Assembly (NCBI GenBank): GCA_020061465.1
Contig: JAGUYG010000040.1
Coordinates: 62,001 to 126,000, forward strand
DNA: 64,000 nt
Direction: 5' to 3'
Source of the DNA: Ignavibacteriales bacterium
GTDB lineage: Bacteria > Bacteroidota > Ignavibacteria > Ignavibacteriales > Ignavibacteriaceae
Part shown: in pieces, positions 41,903 through 55,391 of the stretch
Position numbering within the stretch: position 1 is the first letter of the stretch
Layout: each line of letters opens with the position of its first letter
Made by a program: the position numbers and the translations under genes
Notes under the pieces: model-generated
Seen by the model: the letters and a program-made list of their open reading frames with translations, nothing else
What the model was told of the DNA's origin: nothing
Databases searched by the model: none

Positions 41903-44900
41903 TTGGATAACAATAATAATAGAATATCATTTAGCCGGATTCCGGCAATAATTGAGGCACCCAATCTCTTAAGTATCCAAACCGATTCGTTCGAAGATTT
42001 TATTCAGCTTCGAGTTCCTCCTACTAAAAGAGAAAATAAGGGATTACAAGCCGTCTTTAATTCAAATTTTCCGATTTTCGATAATAAGGAAAATTACCGG
42101 TTAGATTTTGTTGAATACTATATCGAAAAACCGCGTTACTCCGTTCAGGAATGTTTGGAAAGAGGGCTTACTTATGCTGCACCCCTGAAAGGGAAACTTA
42201 GGCTTTCCACCAAAGATCCCGAGACCGAAGAATTTGTTAACACCGTTGAGCAGGAAGTCTACCTCGGGAACCTTCCATTTATGACTGACAAAGGAACGTT
42301 CATTGTTAACGGTGCAGAAAGAGTTGTTGTAACACAGTTACATAGGTCACCAGGTGTGGCTTTTTCACAAACTATTCATCCTAACGGAACTCCCATTTAT
42401 GCTGCCCGAATTATTCCTTTGCGTGGTTCTTGGGTTGAATTTGCTACAGACATTAACCATGTGATGTACGTTTATATAGATAGACGTAAAAAATTCCCGG
42501 CAACCACGTTGCTGCGTGCACTGAATTTTGCTACCGACGAAGAAATATTAAGCCTTTTCAATTTAGTGGAAGAGATTGACGTTAGGAAAGTTAAAATTGA
42601 AGATTATGAAGGCAGAACTATCGCCAGCGATGTATTTGATATGTCCACAGGAGAAATTTTCTTAACTAAAGATAGTATCCTCACCGGTGCCGATATTGAA
42701 AGGTTGAATGATGCAGAGGTTGAAACCATAAAATTGATAAAATCCGAAGCCTCACCGGATCAGGATCTAATTGTGAACACTCTACGAAAAGATACTTCAC
42801 ACACAAAAGAAGAAGCGCTATATGCAATTTACAGGCAATTGAGGTCCGGAGAAGCCCCGGATTTAGAAACCGCCCAGGCATTAATAGAGAAATTATTCTT
42901 CAATGATAAGCGCTATGATTTGGGCGAGGTGGGGCGTCATAGAATGAACGACAAATTAAAGCTGAATATTCCAGAGAATACTACAGTACTAACCGTTGAA
43001 GATATCATTTCAATAATTAAATATATCATTAAATTGAAAAACGGAAACGAAGCCGTAGATGATATTGACCATTTAGGGAATAGAAGAGTAAGAACTGTAG
43101 GAGAGCAGTTAGGGCAGCAGTTCAATATAGGTATGGCAAGAATGGCGCGCACTATTAAAGAACGAATGAACATGCGCGATACGGAGAATTTCACGCCTCA
43201 GGATTTAGTTAACGCAAGAACAATCAGCAGCGTAATAAATGCTTTCTTCGGAACTAATCAGTTATCGCAGTTTATGGATCAAACTAATCCTCTAGCAGAG
43301 TTGACTCATAAACGTCGTATGTCTGCTTTAGGACCTGGTGGACTAACAAGAGAAAGAGCAGGTTTCGAAGTCCGCGATGTTCACTATACACACTACGGAA
43401 GATTATGCCCTATCGAAACTCCTGAAGGACCAAATATAGGTTTGATCTCCTCACTAACAATTTATGCACGTGTTAATCGGTACGGATTTTTAGAAACCCC
43501 GTATAGAACAGTTGATAAGGGGAAAGTTCTTAGTGAAGTTGAGTATTTAACTGCCGAACAGGAAGATTTGTTTACCATCGCTCAAGCGAATGCACCTTTA
43601 AATGAACAATCTCGTTTCGTAAACGAACGAGTAAAAACAAGACTGAAAGGTGAGTTTCCAATCGTCACTCCGGAACATATACAATTTATGGATGTTGCGC
43701 CGGCACAAATCGTTAGTGCCGCTGCTGCACTAATTCCTTTCCTTGAACATGATGATGCGAATAGAGCGCTCATGGGTTCGAATATGCAGCGTCAAGCGGT
43801 TCCTTTATTGCGACCCGAAGCTCCTCTTGTCGGAACCGGAATGGAAAAGAAAGTTGCAATGGATTCACGAGCAGTTACCATGGCAGAAGATGATGGTGTA
43901 ATAGAATATGTGGATGCAAATCAAATAATTGTTAAATATGATATAAACCCCAATAGCATCGAAGCTCTTACAAGTTTTAACGACATCCGAAGAGTTTATT
44001 ACAAGCTGGTTAAATTTTCCGGAACTAACCAAGAAACATCTGTTAACCAAAGACCTCTTGTTACACAAGGACAAAGGGTTAAAAAAGGTGACGTTCTCGC
44101 TGATGGCGCAGCAACCGACGGTGGTGAGTTAGCTCTTGGAAGAAACGTACTGGTTGCCTTTATGCCATGGAGAGGCTACAACTTTGAGGACGCGATTGTA
44201 ATTAGTGAAAGAGTAGTAAGCGAAGATGTTTATACATCTATACATATCGAAGAGTTTGAACTCCAAGTGCGTGAAACAAAACGAGGGGAAGAAGAGCTTA
44301 CTCGTGAAATTCCCAACGTTAGCGAAGATGCCGTTAAGAATTTAGATGAAAACGGCATTATCAGAGAAGGGGCTGAAGTTAAAGAAGGGGATATTTTAAT
44401 TGGCAAAATTACACCTAAAGGTGAAACCGACCCCACTCCTGAAGAAAAATTACTTCGAGCCATATTCGGTGATAAAGCAGGTGATGTAAAAGATGCTTCC
44501 TTAAAAGCACCTCCGGGTCTTAAAGGAACGGTAATTAAAACTAGACTTTTCAGTCGTAAAAAAAGAGATACTGAAAGTAAAAAAATAGAAAAGAAGATTC
44601 TTGACAATTTAGAAAATGAACACAAACAGGTTCTTAGAAATCACTACGATAAGTTAGTTGATAAATTAACCAAATTAACCGAGAACGAAACGACTACAGG
44701 AATTAGAGATTTGGATGGAAGCATCGTACTAAGAAGCGGTGTGACTATTAAAGACTCTACTTTTAAATCATTAGACGATGTGACTAAACTTGATTACACA
44801 CTCGATTGGTTTGAATCGAAAAGACTTAACAATCACGTTGAAACCTTGTATAAAAATTATTTCGATGTACTAGCCGATCTAGAAGAGGACTACAAACGTG

Positions 44901-45667
44901 AGAAAATTAAAATAACTAGCGGTGACGAACTTTCCCCTGGAATTGTGCAGCTTGCCAAAGTTTACGTTGCTAAAAAACGAAAATTATCCGTTGGGGATAA
45001 AATGGCAGGCAGGCATGGAAATAAAGGAGTTGTGGCAAAGATAGTGCCTGCTGAAGATATGCCGTTCCTGGCAGATGGCACCCCGGTCGACATTGTATTA
45101 AATCCATTAGGTGTTCCATCCCGTATGAATCTTGGACAGCTATATGAAACAGCACTTGGTTGGGCAGCTAAAAAAATGGGCTTAAAATTTGCAACACCCA
45201 TTTTTGATGGAGCAAAAATGTCCGATGTTGACGGATGGCTAGCAAAAGCAGGCTTAGCATCAGGCAGCAAAGCTGATCTGTACGACGGACGAAGCGGTGA
45301 AAAATTCCACCAAAATGTAACCTGCGGTTATATCTACATGCTCAAGCTAAGTCATCTTGTAGATGATAAAATTCATGCGCGTTCCATTGGTCCTTACTCT
45401 CTTATTACCCAGCAGCCGCTCGGAGGTAAAGCTCAATTTGGCGGTCAAAGATTTGGAGAAATGGAGGTTTGGGCGCTGGAAGGATACGGAGCTTCTCACA
45501 TTCTTCAGGAGATTCTTACCGTTAAAAGTGATGATGTTGCAGGAAGAGCAAAAGTTTATGAAGCAATTGTAAAAGGTGAAAACTTACAGGAGCCAAATGT
45601 TCCTGAGTCATTCAACGTGTTAATTAAAGAACTTCAAGGCTTAGGTCTTGATATAAAAATTAATTAA
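41903..45667 (+). CDS. rpoB: DNA-directed RNA polymerase subunit beta
   Basis: A 1254-aa catalytic subunit. I choose the TTG start at 41903, 7 bp after GGAGG, giving [16 protein letters not shown]; the longer frame begins in the leader. The rifampicin region ([20 protein letters not shown]) is wild type at the usual positions. A long central insertion is not obvious; the size is as in Bacteroidota/Chlorobiota. It is co-transcribed with rpoC, 42 bp downstream. Confidence 0.97.
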   Translation: MDNNNNRISFSRIPAIIEAPNLLSIQTDSFEDFIQLRVPPTKRENKGLQAVFNSNFPIFDNKENYRLDFVEYYIEKPRYSVQECLERGLTYAAPLKGKLRLSTKDPETEEFVNTVEQEVYLGNLPFMTDKGTFIVNGAERVVVTQLHRSPGVAFSQTIHPNGTPIYAARIIPLRGSWVEFATDINHVMYVYIDRRKKFPATTLLRALNFATDEEILSLFNLVEEIDVRKVKIEDYEGRTIASDVFDMSTGEIFLTKDSILTGADIERLNDAEVETIKLIKSEASPDQDLIVNTLRKDTSHTKEEALYAIYRQLRSGEAPDLETAQALIEKLFFNDKRYDLGEVGRHRMNDKLKLNIPENTTVLTVEDIISIIKYIIKLKNGNEAVDDIDHLGNRRVRTVGEQLGQQFNIGMARMARTIKERMNMRDTENFTPQDLVNARTISSVINAFFGTNQLSQFMDQTNPLAELTHKRRMSALGPGGLTRERAGFEVRDVHYTHYGRLCPIETPEGPNIGLISSLTIYARVNRYGFLETPYRTVDKGKVLSEVEYLTAEQEDLFTIAQANAPLNEQSRFVNERVKTRLKGEFPIVTPEHIQFMDVAPAQIVSAAAALIPFLEHDDANRALMGSNMQRQAVPLLRPEAPLVGTGMEKKVAMDSRAVTMAEDDGVIEYVDANQIIVKYDINPNSIEALTSFNDIRRVYYKLVKFSGTNQETSVNQRPLVTQGQRVKKGDVLADGAATDGGELALGRNVLVAFMPWRGYNFEDAIVISERVVSEDVYTSIHIEEFELQVRETKRGEEELTREIPNVSEDAVKNLDENGIIREGAEVKEGDILIGKITPKGETDPTPEEKLLRAIFGDKAGDVKDASLKAPPGLKGTVIKTRLFSRKKRDTESKKIEKKILDNLENEHKQVLRNHYDKLVDKLTKLTENETTTGIRDLDGSIVLRSGVTIKDSTFKSLDDVTKLDYTLDWFESKRLNNHVETLYKNYFDVLADLEEDYKREKIKITSGDELSPGIVQLAKVYVAKKRKLSVGDKMAGRHGNKGVVAKIVPAEDMPFLADGTPVDIVLNPLGVPSRMNLGQLYETALGWAAKKMGLKFATPIFDGAKMSDVDGWLAKAGLASGSKADLYDGRSGEKFHQNVTCGYIYMLKLSHLVDDKIHARSIGPYSLITQQPLGGKAQFGGQRFGEMEVWALEGYGASHILQEILTVKSDDVAGRAKVYEAIVKGENLQEPNVPESFNVLIKELQGLGLDIKIN

Positions 45668-45709
45668 CACAGTTTGAATAAATTTTTCGCTAAGAAAAAG
45701 GAGTAAAAA

Positions 45710-48700
45710 ATGCCTTATAGAATTCAAGAAAATGCAATGCGTGATATAAATAGTATCACTATTAGCTTAGCCAGTCCGGATGATATTCTGTCAAGATCGT
45801 ATGGTGAGGTTACTAAACCGGAAACAATAAATTATCGTTCATTCAGACCAGAAAAAGACGGACTGTTTTGCGAAAAAATTTTCGGTCCAACACGCGATTG
45901 GGAATGTTTCTGCGGAAAGTATAAACGAATCCGGTATAAAGGAATTATCTGCGATAGGTGCGGTGTAGAAGTAACTCAAAAAAGTGTACGCCGCGAAAGG
46001 ATGGGGCATATCGCATTAGCCGTTCCGGTTGTTCATATTTGGTTCTTCAGAGCGCAACCATCGAAAATTGGAAACATAATAGGCTTAAGCCTGAAAGAAT
46101 TAGAAAAAGTTATTTATTATGAATCTTATATCGTTTTAAGTCCCGGTCCAACCGGTTTAAGTAAAAAAGATCTTATTTCTGAAGATCAATACTTTGAAGT
46201 GTTAAATTCTTTACCGCCGGGTAATGAAAAATTAGAAGATGATGACGCAAAAAAATTCGTTGCAAAAATTGGCGGTGAAGCTGTAAAAGAAATACTGAAA
46301 AAGACAGAAGTTGAGAAACTTTCGAAGGAATTGAGGGAGCAGCTTGCTATCGAAACTTCGCAACAAAAAAAGGCAGATCTGTTAAAAAGACTTAGAGTTC
46401 TTGAAGCATTTAAAGAATTTGAAGGAAAGGTTACCAATAAACCTGAATGGATGGTTCTCTCGTATATTCCGGTTATTCCGCCTGAACTTCGTCCTTTAGT
46501 TCCCCTTGAAGGAGGAAGATTTGCCACTTCAGACCTTAACGATCTTTACCGAAGAGTTATTATTAGAAATAACCGGCTTAAAAGATTAATTGATATCAAA
46601 GCTCCGGAAGTAATTCTTCGAAATGAAAAGAGAATGCTGCAGGAAGCCGTCGATGCATTATTCGATAACTCAAGAAGAGGTAGCGCTGTTAGAAGCGATA
46701 ACAATAGACCGTTAAAATCATTAAGTGATATGCTTAAAGGAAAGCAAGGACGCTTCCGCCAAAATTTATTAGGAAAAAGAGTTGATTATTCCGGACGTTC
46801 GGTTATAGTGGTAGGTCCAGAATTAAAACTGCATCAATGCGGTTTGCCGAAAGATATGGCAGTCGAGTTATTTAAACCTTTCATCATTAGAAAATTAATT
46901 GAGCGCGGGCATAACAAAACAGTAAAAAGTGCGCGAAAAGTTGTAGACAGAAAAGACCCGATTATATGGGATATCTTAGCAAAAATTATTGAAGGTCATC
47001 CTGTTCTTTTGAACCGTGCTCCTACGCTTCATAGACTTGGCATCCAGGCATTTCAACCCATTTTAATCGATGGAAGAGCTATCCAATTGCATCCGATGGT
47101 TTGTACGGCATTCAATGCAGACTTTGACGGCGATCAGATGGCTGTTCACGTTCCGCTTTCATACGAGGCTCAGCTTGAGGCTTCCCTTCTGATGTTAAGC
47201 AGTCATAATATTCTTTCTCCGCAAAATGGCAGCCCGATTGTTCTACCGACTCAAGATATAGTTTTAGGATGTTACTATCTTACAAAACTTAGGGAAGGTG
47301 AAAAAGGAGAAGGAATGGTATTCGGTTCACCCGACGAAGTAATGATTGCCTACAACTCGAAAATTGTCGGTTTGCACGCGAGAATTAAGGTTAGGTTTAA
47401 TGGTGAATTGATTGAAACTACTACCGGAAGAGTTATTTTTAATAAAATAGTCCCGGATGAAATGGGGTTCTTCAATCAGCTCTTAATCAAGAAAACCTTT
47501 GGCGGCTTTATTGGTCAGATGTTTATTAAACTTGGTAATAAGGTTACAGCCAAATTTCTTGACGATTTGAAAGACCTTGGTTTTAGATATTCTACTGCCG
47601 GGGGATTATCGGTTTCCTATGCAGATATGATAATACCTGAGGAAAAAGAAAATCTTATCACCAAGGCAAACAAGAAAGTCGAAACTATTCTGAATGAACA
47701 TGAACAAGGTGTTATCACAGATGCGGAACGTTACAACAAGATAATCGACGTTTGGACTCATACAACAAATGACGTTGCAAAAGCACTGATGGATAAAATA
47801 AAAATTCATAATCAAGGCTTTAACTCGCTTCACATGATGGTTGATTCGGGTGCTCGAGGCTCGCAAGAACAGGTAAGGCAGCTTGCTGGTATGCGAGGTT
47901 TAATGATGAAACCTCAAAAGACTTTGTCAGGACAAGCAGGTGAAATTATCGAAAACCCGATTGTGGCTAATTTTAAAGAAGGTCTTTCAGTTCTTGAATA
48001 CTTCATTTCAACCCACGGTGCTCGTAAAGGTTTGGCCGATACCGCTTTAAAAACAGCCGATGCAGGGTATTTAACCCGCCGACTTGTAGACGTTTCGCAG
48101 GATGTTATTATTTCTGAAATCGACTGCGGCACTATACTCGGTATTGAAATATCAGCTCTAAAGGATGTAGAATTAGAGCGAGAGCCGCTCGTTGAAAGAA
48201 TAACCGGACGAGTAGCTCAAGAGGATGTATATGACCCACGAACCGATGAATTGATCATTGAAGCCGGAGAGACGATTACAGAGGAAATTGCTGAAAAAAT
48301 AGAGGATTCTAGTATTGAATCTGTATATATTCGGACTGTTCTTACTTGCGAATCAAAACGCGGTGTTTGTGCAAAGTGTTACGGAAGAAATTTAACAAAC
48401 GGTAAACTTGTTGAAGTTGGTGAAGCAGTAGGAATTATAGCTGCTCAATCTATCGGCGAGCCTGGTACCCAGTTAACTTTGAGAACATTCCACCTCGGCG
48501 GAACTTCTTCAAGAATTGCGAGCCAGTCGCAAGTTGAAACAGCAGTTGAAGGTATTGCCAAATTTGAGAGGGTTTCTTTTGTTGAAAAATCAGATTTCAT
48601 GGGAACTGTTAAGGTAGTTACCGGCAGAAGAGGGATCATCGGTATATATGATGAGAATAATCGTCAAATAAAGAAATATGACGTTCCCTACGGCGCTGAA

Positions 48701-49942
48701 TTAGTGATAAACGATGGAGACCGGGTCTACAAGCGTCAGCCACTTTACAACCACGATCCATATAACTCAGTAATTCTCTCAGACATAAGCGGAAGAGTTC
48801 GTTTTGTTGACTTAATCGATGGGGTAACTTTACAGCAAGTGACCGATGAACAAACAGGGCATGTTCAAAAAGTTGTTATCGATTCAAAAGATAAGAACTT
48901 GACCCCAAGCATATTAATTGAGACTGAAGACGGTACCAAAAAGCCGTTCAATCTTCCGACACGCTCCTACCTTTCGGTTGATGAAGGTGAAAGTATAACG
49001 GCAGGTACTATCCTTGCAAAAATTTCTAAACAAACTACTAAGAGCAGGGATATTACCGGTGGTTTACCAAGAGTTACTGAATTATTCGAAGCCCGGAGTC
49101 CGCAAGATCCGGCTATAGTGAGTGAAATTGAGGGCAAAATTAAATTTGGACCAAGGAAAAAAGGGTCTCGAGAAATAATTGTGATTGCCCCGGACGGTTC
49201 CGATGAAAAAAGATACAATGTTCCGTTAGGAAAGCATGTCCTCGTGCAGGAAAATGACGAGATACCGGCGGGTGAAAAAATAACCGACGGTCCAATTAAT
49301 CCGCATGATATATTAAAGATTAAGGGTACAAGTGCCGTACAGGAATATTTAGTTAACGAAATACAGGATGTTTATAGGTTACAAGGTGTAAAAATTAATG
49401 ATAAGCACATTGAGGTAATCGTAAGACAGATGCTGCAGAAAATTAAAATCGTTTCCCCCGGCGATACTCGGTTTCTTGAAGAAGACATAGTGGATCGAAA
49501 TGAATTCTTTGAAGAAAATAATAAAATTGTATCACTGGTTTATGTTGAAGAGAAAGGCGATTCAAGATTAAAAGAAGGACAGCTAGTACCTAAAAATAAA
49601 GCACGTGAAATCAATGTGGACTTAAAGAAAAAAGGTAAAAAACCAACAATTGTAAGAGATGCCGAACCGGCAACATTTGAACATGTATTGTTGGGTATTA
49701 CGCAAGCGGCATTATCTACCGAAAGTTTTATTTCAGCCGCTTCTTTCCAGGAAACCACTAAAGTTCTTGCTAATGCCGCTACCGAAGCTAAAGTAGATCA
49801 TTTATTAGGTTTGAAAGAAAATGTGGTTATGGGGCATCTCATACCGGCAGGCACAGGATTGAAAAAATACAGAAACATCATACTTAAAATTGTAGAAGCC
49901 GAAACTAAAGCTGAAGCCTTGAAAGAGATTGAGGCAAATTAA
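45710..49942 (+). CDS. rpoC: DNA-directed RNA polymerase subunit beta'
   Basis: A 1410-aa catalytic subunit. The N-terminal zinc site is [20 protein letters not shown]. The active-site Mg motif is [14 protein letters not shown]. The second zinc site is [13 protein letters not shown]. The trigger-loop and bridge-helix regions are complete. Normal length for the group. Confidence 0.97.
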   Translation: MPYRIQENAMRDINSITISLASPDDILSRSYGEVTKPETINYRSFRPEKDGLFCEKIFGPTRDWECFCGKYKRIRYKGIICDRCGVEVTQKSVRRERMGHIALAVPVVHIWFFRAQPSKIGNIIGLSLKELEKVIYYESYIVLSPGPTGLSKKDLISEDQYFEVLNSLPPGNEKLEDDDAKKFVAKIGGEAVKEILKKTEVEKLSKELREQLAIETSQQKKADLLKRLRVLEAFKEFEGKVTNKPEWMVLSYIPVIPPELRPLVPLEGGRFATSDLNDLYRRVIIRNNRLKRLIDIKAPEVILRNEKRMLQEAVDALFDNSRRGSAVRSDNNRPLKSLSDMLKGKQGRFRQNLLGKRVDYSGRSVIVVGPELKLHQCGLPKDMAVELFKPFIIRKLIERGHNKTVKSARKVVDRKDPIIWDILAKIIEGHPVLLNRAPTLHRLGIQAFQPILIDGRAIQLHPMVCTAFNADFDGDQMAVHVPLSYEAQLEASLLMLSSHNILSPQNGSPIVLPTQDIVLGCYYLTKLREGEKGEGMVFGSPDEVMIAYNSKIVGLHARIKVRFNGELIETTTGRVIFNKIVPDEMGFFNQLLIKKTFGGFIGQMFIKLGNKVTAKFLDDLKDLGFRYSTAGGLSVSYADMIIPEEKENLITKANKKVETILNEHEQGVITDAERYNKIIDVWTHTTNDVAKALMDKIKIHNQGFNSLHMMVDSGARGSQEQVRQLAGMRGLMMKPQKTLSGQAGEIIENPIVANFKEGLSVLEYFISTHGARKGLADTALKTADAGYLTRRLVDVSQDVIISEIDCGTILGIEISALKDVELEREPLVERITGRVAQEDVYDPRTDELIIEAGETITEEIAEKIEDSSIESVYIRTVLTCESKRGVCAKCYGRNLTNGKLVEVGEAVGIIAAQSIGEPGTQLTLRTFHLGGTSSRIASQSQVETAVEGIAKFERVSFVEKSDFMGTVKVVTGRRGIIGIYDENNRQIKKYDVPYGAELVINDGDRVYKRQPLYNHDPYNSVILSDISGRVRFVDLIDGVTLQQVTDEQTGHVQKVVIDSKDKNLTPSILIETEDGTKKPFNLPTRSYLSVDEGESITAGTILAKISKQTTKSRDITGGLPRVTELFEARSPQDPAIVSEIEGKIKFGPRKKGSREIIVIAPDGSDEKRYNVPLGKHVLVQENDEIPAGEKITDGPINPHDILKIKGTSAVQEYLVNEIQDVYRLQGVKINDKHIEVIVRQMLQKIKIVSPGDTRFLEEDIVDRNEFFEENNKIVSLVYVEEKGDSRLKEGQLVPKNKAREINVDLKKKGKKPTIVRDAEPATFEHVLLGITQAALSTESFISAASFQETTKVLANAATEAKVDHLLGLKENVVMGHLIPAGTGLKKYRNIILKIVEAETKAEALKEIEAN

Positions 49943-50036
49943 ATGGCTTGCTTAATTTGTAATTTTTCGAGTGGTAAAACTATGTTGAAAAATTCTTGTA
50001 AGTTATTAAAATAACGTAAAATATTTGATGTTTTTC

Positions 50037-50065
50037 TTGACTAATTTTAAGACAAAATATATATT
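50037..50065 (+). promoter_or_regulatory. Housekeeping promoter of the str/S10 operon
   Basis: -35 TTGACT, a 17-bp spacer and -10 TATATT lie 42 bp before the rpsL start codon. This is a good match to a vegetative sigma-70-type promoter in a 165-bp gap after rpoC. It suggests that rpsL onward can be transcribed independently of rpoBC. Confidence 0.7.
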
Positions 50066-50107
50066 AGAAATCTAAAATTTTTTAATTGTTTATTTTAGGA
50101 GAATATA

Positions 50108-50485
50108 GTGCCCACAATAAATCAATTGGTGCGAAAAGGCAGGATTCAAATTTTAGCGAAAAATAAAGCTCCGGCATTAAATGCTTGCCCTCAGAAGCGG
50201 GGTGTTTGCACGCGGGTTTACACAACAACCCCCAAAAAACCTAATTCGGCTTTAAGAAAAGTAGCTAGGGTAAGGCTAACAAATAGTATCGAAGTAACTG
50301 CCTATATTCCTGGTGAAGGGCACAATTTACAAGAACATTCCATCGTACTTATCCGCGGTGGAAGGGTAAAAGATTTGCCCGGCGTAAGATACCACATCAT
50401 ACGTGGTACCTTAGACACAAGCGGGGTTGAAGATAGGAAAAAAGGGCGTTCTAAATATGGAACTAAAAAACCAAAAGTGAAATAA
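50108..50485 (+). CDS. rpsL: 30S ribosomal protein uS12
   Basis: A 125-aa decoding-centre protein with a GTG start after [28 protein letters not shown] and the [20 protein letters not shown] segment are intact. The streptomycin-determining Lys is unchanged (TTPKKPNSA). Confidence 0.97.
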   Translation: MPTINQLVRKGRIQILAKNKAPALNACPQKRGVCTRVYTTTPKKPNSALRKVARVRLTNSIEVTAYIPGEGHNLQEHSIVLIRGGRVKDLPGVRYHIIRGTLDTSGVEDRKKGRSKYGTKKPKVK

Positions 50486-50493
50486 ATTATACT

Positions 50494-50961
50494 ATGAGAA
50501 AGAAGAGAGCAGAAAAAAGATATATTAAGCCCGATCCTAAGTTTAATGATGTCCTCATTGCAAAATTTATCAACTCGATAATGTATGACGGGAAAAAATC
50601 TAAAGCGCGTGAGGTGGTCTATTCAGCACTCGATATTATCGAAGAAAAAACAAAAAAACCCGGATTAGAAATCTTCAAGAAGGCACTTAATAATATTCAA
50701 CCGCTCATCGAAGTTCGAAGCAGAAGAGTTGGTGGGGCTACCTATCAAGTACCTACAGAAGTAAGACCGGAACGGCGAATTGCCTTAGCAATGAGATGGA
50801 TAAGAAATTATGCGCGCAGCAGAAACGATAAATCCATGGCGTTAAAACTTGCATCCGAGCTAATGGCTGCTTCGAATGGAGAAGGTTCTGCAGTAAAGAA
50901 AAAAGAAGATACACATAGGATGGCAGAAGCGAATAAAGCTTTTGCACATTTTAAATGGTAA
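50494..50961 (+). CDS. rpsG: 30S ribosomal protein uS7
   Basis: A 155-aa 30S head protein. It begins [17 protein letters not shown]. The signature [17 protein letters not shown] is present. It lies 8 bp after rpsL. Normal length. Confidence 0.97.
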   Translation: MRKKRAEKRYIKPDPKFNDVLIAKFINSIMYDGKKSKAREVVYSALDIIEEKTKKPGLEIFKKALNNIQPLIEVRSRRVGGATYQVPTEVRPERRIALAMRWIRNYARSRNDKSMALKLASELMAASNGEGSAVKKKEDTHRMAEANKAFAHFKW

Positions 50962-51005
50962 AAGATTGAACTAAATTGTATTGAAATAGGATAGATACAA
51001 AGAGA

Positions 51006-53105
51006 ATGGCTAACAAAGGTAGAATAGAAAAAGTTAGAAATATCGGGATCATGGCTCATATTGATGCCGGAAAGACTACAACAACGGAAAGAATTTTGTA
51101 CTATACAGGAAAACTGCATAGATTAGGTGAGGTGCATGACGGTGCTGCAACTATGGATTGGATGGAGCAGGAGAAGGAACGCGGCATCACGATAACGAGT
51201 GCAGCTACTACATGTTTTTGGAGCGACCATAAGATAAATATTATTGATACTCCGGGACACGTTGACTTTACCGTCGAGGTAGAGCGATCTCTTCGAGTTT
51301 TAGATGGGGCTGTTGCTCTTTTTTGTGCCGTTGGAGGTGTTGAACCGCAATCAGAAACTGTATGGAGACAAGCCGATAAATACCGTGTACCAAGAATTGC
51401 CTTTATTAACAAAATGGATAGAATTGGTGCCGATTTCTATGGTGCCATTCAAATGATGAAGGACCGTCTTGGCGCTAATGCAATACCGATTAACCTGCCG
51501 GTTGGGCAGGGTGATATGTTTGCAGGAGTGATTGACCTGATTACCCTAAAAGCCAGAATGTATCATGAAGAAACTTTTGGAGCTACATTTGACGAAATAG
51601 ATATACCTCAAGATCTTTTGGAAATTACAAACAAATACCGAACACAAATGCTGGAAGCGGTTTCTGATATTGACGATACTTTATTAGAAAAATATCTTGA
51701 GGGTAAGCAAATATCAAGCGATGAAATTAAAGAAGTTCTAAGAAAAGCAGCTATCGAGTTAAAAATTATTCCAGTTCTCTGCGGTTCGGCTTTCAAGAAT
51801 AAGGGCATTCAAAAATTATTAGATGCTGTTATTGATTTTCTCCCGTCACCGGCGGACTTTAAGGAAATTGAAGCCCACCACATGGGTCTAAGCGATAATA
51901 TAAAACGAAAAATTGATGAAAATGAAAAATTTACCGCATTAGCTTTCAAGATAATGAACGATCCTTATGTCGGAAAGTTAACATTCTTTAGAGTTTATTC
52001 CGGTGTTCTCAAATCGGGCACCTATATTTTTAATGCGGTCAGCGGTAAAAAAGAGAGGATCAGCCGCCTGCTGCAGATGCATGCTAATCATAGAGAAGAA
52101 ATTGGTGAAGTACGGGCAGGAGATATAGCTGCCGCAGTTGGGCTAAAGTTTACTAAAACCGGCGATACTCTTTGCACAGAAGACGACCCGATTGTTCTTG
52201 AAAAAATAATCTTCCCCGAACCGGTTATTCAAATTGCAATCGAACCGAAAACAAAAGCTGATCAGGATAAATTATCTGAAGCTTTAGGTAAACTTGCAGA
52301 CGAAGACCCGACGTTCAAAATAAAGGTAGACGAAGAAACAAATCAAACCTTAATAAGCGGTATGGGTGAGCTTCACTTAGAAATTCTGGTTGATCGTATG
52401 AAGAGAGAATTTAAAGTTGAAGCTAATATCGGGAAACCTCAGGTAGCATATAGGGAATCAATTACCCAAACTGTAAATGCGGAAGGAAAATTTGTCAAGC
52501 AGTCCGGCGGCAGAGGAAAATATGGACACGTGTGGATTGAATTAAGTCCAAATGCGCCCGGCAAAGGTTATGAGTTTACAAACGCCATTGTTGGAGGTGT
52601 TGTGCCAAAAGAATATATACCTACAGTTTCTGCCGGTATTCAGGAAGCGATGAGAAACGGTATTATTGCGGGTTTTCCGGTTGTGGATGTTAAAGCTAAA
52701 ATTTATGACGGTTCTTATCATGAAGTTGATTCGGATGAAATTTCATTCAAAGTTGCCGGTTCAATAGCCTTCAAGGAAGGTGCAAAAAAAGCTAAACCGG
52801 TATTATTAGAGCCTATAATGGAAGTTGAAGTGGTTACCCCTGAAGAATATCTTGGCGATGTGATGGGTGACCTGAACTCCCGCAGAGGTAAAATTGAAGG
52901 GTTTTCTGCACGAAAAGATGCCCAGGTTATTAAAGCAACAGTTCCGTTGTCCGAAATGTTTGGATATGCCACTATATTGCGTTCAATGACCCAGGGAAGA
53001 GCAATTTACACAATGCAATTTTCACATTATTCTGAAGTTCCCAAATCTATTGCGGATGAAATTGCGGAAAAATCACTTGGTAAGAAATCAGCAGCAACCG
53101 CTTAA
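51006..53105 (+). CDS. fusA: Elongation factor G
   Basis: A 699-aa translocation GTPase. G1 [13 protein letters not shown]2 [12 protein letters not shown]3 DTPGHVDF, and G4 NKMDR are all present. Domain IV ([14 protein letters not shown]) is complete. It lies between rpsG and tuf in the usual str order. Confidence 0.97.
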   Translation: MANKGRIEKVRNIGIMAHIDAGKTTTTERILYYTGKLHRLGEVHDGAATMDWMEQEKERGITITSAATTCFWSDHKINIIDTPGHVDFTVEVERSLRVLDGAVALFCAVGGVEPQSETVWRQADKYRVPRIAFINKMDRIGADFYGAIQMMKDRLGANAIPINLPVGQGDMFAGVIDLITLKARMYHEETFGATFDEIDIPQDLLEITNKYRTQMLEAVSDIDDTLLEKYLEGKQISSDEIKEVLRKAAIELKIIPVLCGSAFKNKGIQKLLDAVIDFLPSPADFKEIEAHHMGLSDNIKRKIDENEKFTALAFKIMNDPYVGKLTFFRVYSGVLKSGTYIFNAVSGKKERISRLLQMHANHREEIGEVRAGDIAAAVGLKFTKTGDTLCTEDDPIVLEKIIFPEPVIQIAIEPKTKADQDKLSEALGKLADEDPTFKIKVDEETNQTLISGMGELHLEILVDRMKREFKVEANIGKPQVAYRESITQTVNAEGKFVKQSGGRGKYGHVWIELSPNAPGKGYEFTNAIVGGVVPKEYIPTVSAGIQEAMRNGIIAGFPVVDVKAKIYDGSYHEVDSDEISFKVAGSIAFKEGAKKAKPVLLEPIMEVEVVTPEEYLGDVMGDLNSRRGKIEGFSARKDAQVIKATVPLSEMFGYATILRSMTQGRAIYTMQFSHYSEVPKSIADEIAEKSLGKKSAATA

Positions 53106-53154
53106 TGAAAGTGTTTCGTTAACAAATAAAATAAAAATCTAAAAGGAGATCTCG

Positions 53155-54360
53155 ATGGCAAAAGAAAAATTTGATAGGAGTAAACCTCACGTTAACGTAG
53201 GTACTATTGGTCATGTTGACCATGGTAAAACCACTTTAACAGCTGCCATCACAATGGCTCTTGCAAAAAAGGGTTTATCTCAAATAAGAACATTCGATAG
53301 TATTGATAACGCCCCTGAAGAAAGAGAAAGAGGTATTACTATTGCAACTGCTCATGTTGAGTACTCAACAGCGAACAGGCACTATGCTCACGTTGACTGT
53401 CCGGGGCACGCCGACTATGTGAAGAATATGATTACCGGCGCCGCTCAAATGGACGGGGCAATTTTAGTGGTTGCCGCAACTGATGGACCAATGCCTCAAA
53501 CAAGAGAACATATCCTTCTTGCCCGTCAGGTTGGTGTTCCGAAAATAGTTGTATTCTTAAATAAAATCGATATGGTTGACGATCCGGAATTAATAGAATT
53601 GGTTGAAGTAGAACTTAGGGATTTGTTAACTACTTATGAATTCCCGGGTGACGAAATCCCGATCATTAAAGGTTCTGCTTTGCAGGCACTTGAAGCAGGT
53701 GCATCAAATGCTGATTTAAGCGATCCAAGATATAACTGTGTTTGGGAGCTGATGAATGCAGTCGACAGTTACATACCGATTCCACAAAGAGATGTTGATA
53801 AACCTTTCCTTATGCCTGTCGAGGATGTTTTTTCAATCACCGGACGGGGTACCGTTGCAACAGGTCGTGTTGAAAGAGGACAGGTAAAGATTGGTGAGGA
53901 AGTTGAATTGATCGGTCTCGGTGTTCATAAGAAAACCGTTGTTACCGGAATTGAGATGTTCAGAAAAGAATTAGACTCTGCAATTGCCGGTGATAATGCA
54001 GGTATATTATTACGCGGTATCGATAAAAAGGAAATAGAAAGAGGAATGGTTTTAGCAAAAACCAGTTCGATCACACCTCATAAGAAATTTGAAGGTGAAG
54101 TATATATCCTTTCTAAGGAAGAAGGTGGTCGTCATACTCCATTCTTCAACGGATATCGTCCTCAGTTTTATTTTAGAACAACCGACGTAACCGGCGTTGC
54201 CACCTTACCTGAAGGTACCGAAATGGTTATGCCCGGCGATAAAGTAAATCTAAGAGTTGAACTAATTTCTGAAATAGCTATGGAAGAAGGCTTGCGTTTC
54301 GCTATCCGCGAAGGCGGTAGAACAGTCGGTGCAGGCTTAGTTACAAAAATTATTGAATAA
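53155..54360 (+). CDS. tuf: Elongation factor Tu
   Basis: A 401-aa GTPase that delivers aminoacyl-tRNA. G1 [13 protein letters not shown]3 DCPGHADY, and G4 NKIDMVDD (the more usual form is NKCDMVDD) are present. Ribosome site AAAGGAG. A strong terminator follows, so it ends a transcript or reduces read-through into the S10 operon. Confidence 0.97.
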   Translation: MAKEKFDRSKPHVNVGTIGHVDHGKTTLTAAITMALAKKGLSQIRTFDSIDNAPEERERGITIATAHVEYSTANRHYAHVDCPGHADYVKNMITGAAQMDGAILVVAATDGPMPQTREHILLARQVGVPKIVVFLNKIDMVDDPELIELVEVELRDLLTTYEFPGDEIPIIKGSALQALEAGASNADLSDPRYNCVWELMNAVDSYIPIPQRDVDKPFLMPVEDVFSITGRGTVATGRVERGQVKIGEEVELIGLGVHKKTVVTGIEMFRKELDSAIAGDNAGILLRGIDKKEIERGMVLAKTSSITPHKKFEGEVYILSKEEGGRHTPFFNGYRPQFYFRTTDVTGVATLPEGTEMVMPGDKVNLRVELISEIAMEEGLRFAIREGGRTVGAGLVTKIIE

Positions 54361-54376
54361 AGTAAAACGACTTGTG

Positions 54377-54403
54377 AAAAGGGAGTGCAAACTCCCTTTT
54401 TGT
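54377..54403 (+). terminator. Terminator between tuf and rpsJ
   Basis: A perfect 10-bp stem AAAAGGGAGT/ACTCCCTTTT with a GCAA tetraloop, ending in a T-run (TTTTT). It lies ~17 bp after the tuf stop. The S10 operon may therefore have its own promoter or be fed by read-through. Confidence 0.8.
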
Positions 54404-54430
54404 ATGTTTAATTAAAAGGAGAGTAAATAA

Positions 54431-54739
54431 GTGCCCGGTCAAAAGATTAGAATAAAGTTAAAATCTTACGATCATATTTTAATTGATAAGTCTACTGAAA
54501 AGATTATCAAAACAGTAAGAAGCACTGGCGCTGTTGTATCCGGTCCAATTCCGCTTCCAACCAAGCGTACAATCTATACTGTGCTAAGGTCACCTCATGT
54601 TGATAAAAAATCAAGAGAACAATTTGAAACCAGGGCACATAAACGAATAATCGATATTCACAATTCAAATAATAAAACCGTCGACTCGTTAAGCAAGATA
54701 GATATACCGGCGGGTGTTGATATTGAGATTAAGCTCTAA
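54431..54739 (+). CDS. rpsJ: 30S ribosomal protein uS10
   Basis: A 102-aa protein and the first gene of the S10 operon. GTG start after AAAGGAG. It begins [15 protein letters not shown] and contains [15 protein letters not shown]. It is also a NusE-type antitermination factor in other bacteria. Confidence 0.97.
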   Translation: MPGQKIRIKLKSYDHILIDKSTEKIIKTVRSTGAVVSGPIPLPTKRTIYTVLRSPHVDKKSREQFETRAHKRIIDIHNSNNKTVDSLSKIDIPAGVDIEIKL

Positions 54740-54756
54740 GGAAAACGGGAGTTCAG

Positions 54757-55379
54757 ATGTCTGGCATAATTGGTAGAAAAATTGGAATGACGAGCGTCTT
54801 CAATGCTGATGGTGAATCGGTGCCTGTTACTGTTATAGAAGCAGGTCCTTGCAGAATAGTGAACGTTCGAACTGTAGAAAAGGATGGCTATAATGCTTTG
54901 CAGCTTGGATTCGGAAGTAAAAAAGTATCGAGAGTAAACAAACCCCTTGCAGGACAATTCAAAAAAATAACTTGTCCTTTTCGGCTGTGTTAAGGGAATT
55001 CAAATTTCCTGAAGTGGCTGAATTTACGGTTGGTACCGAATTGAAGGCTGATATCTTCTCAGAAGGAGAAAGAATTAAGGTTCGTTCTAAATCCAAAGGT
55101 AAAGGCTTTCAGGGTGTAATGAAAAGACACGGATTTGGCGGTGTTGGCGGAACTACACATGGGCAAAGTGATAGATTAAGAGCCCCCGGTTCAATTGGTG
55201 CCAGTTCGTACCCTTCAAGGGTGTTTAAAGGACAAAGAATGGCAGGAAGAAAGGGTTTTGAAAACGTTACAATCTCGAATCTTCAAGTTATAAAAATTTT
55301 CCTGGATGAAAATTTAATACTTATTAAAGGTGCCGTTCCCGGTGCTATTAACTCTATTGTTGAATTGATTAAGAAGTAA
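54757..55379 (+). CDS. rplC: 50S ribosomal protein uL3, apparent frameshift
   Basis: It starts [20 protein letters not shown] and is normal up to [10 protein letters not shown]. At an A7 tract (54961-54967) the frame then ends early ([12 protein letters not shown], 54993). The rest of L3 ([13 protein letters not shown]... [13 protein letters not shown]...) continues in the -1 frame to 55379. Adding one A to the tract restores a single 207-aa protein of normal length. L3 is essential, so this is most likely a homopolymer sequencing error. RNA polymerase slippage at A7 or ribosomal frameshifting are other ways to make the full protein. Confidence 0.85.
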
Positions 55380-55391
55380 GCTGGTAAAAAA

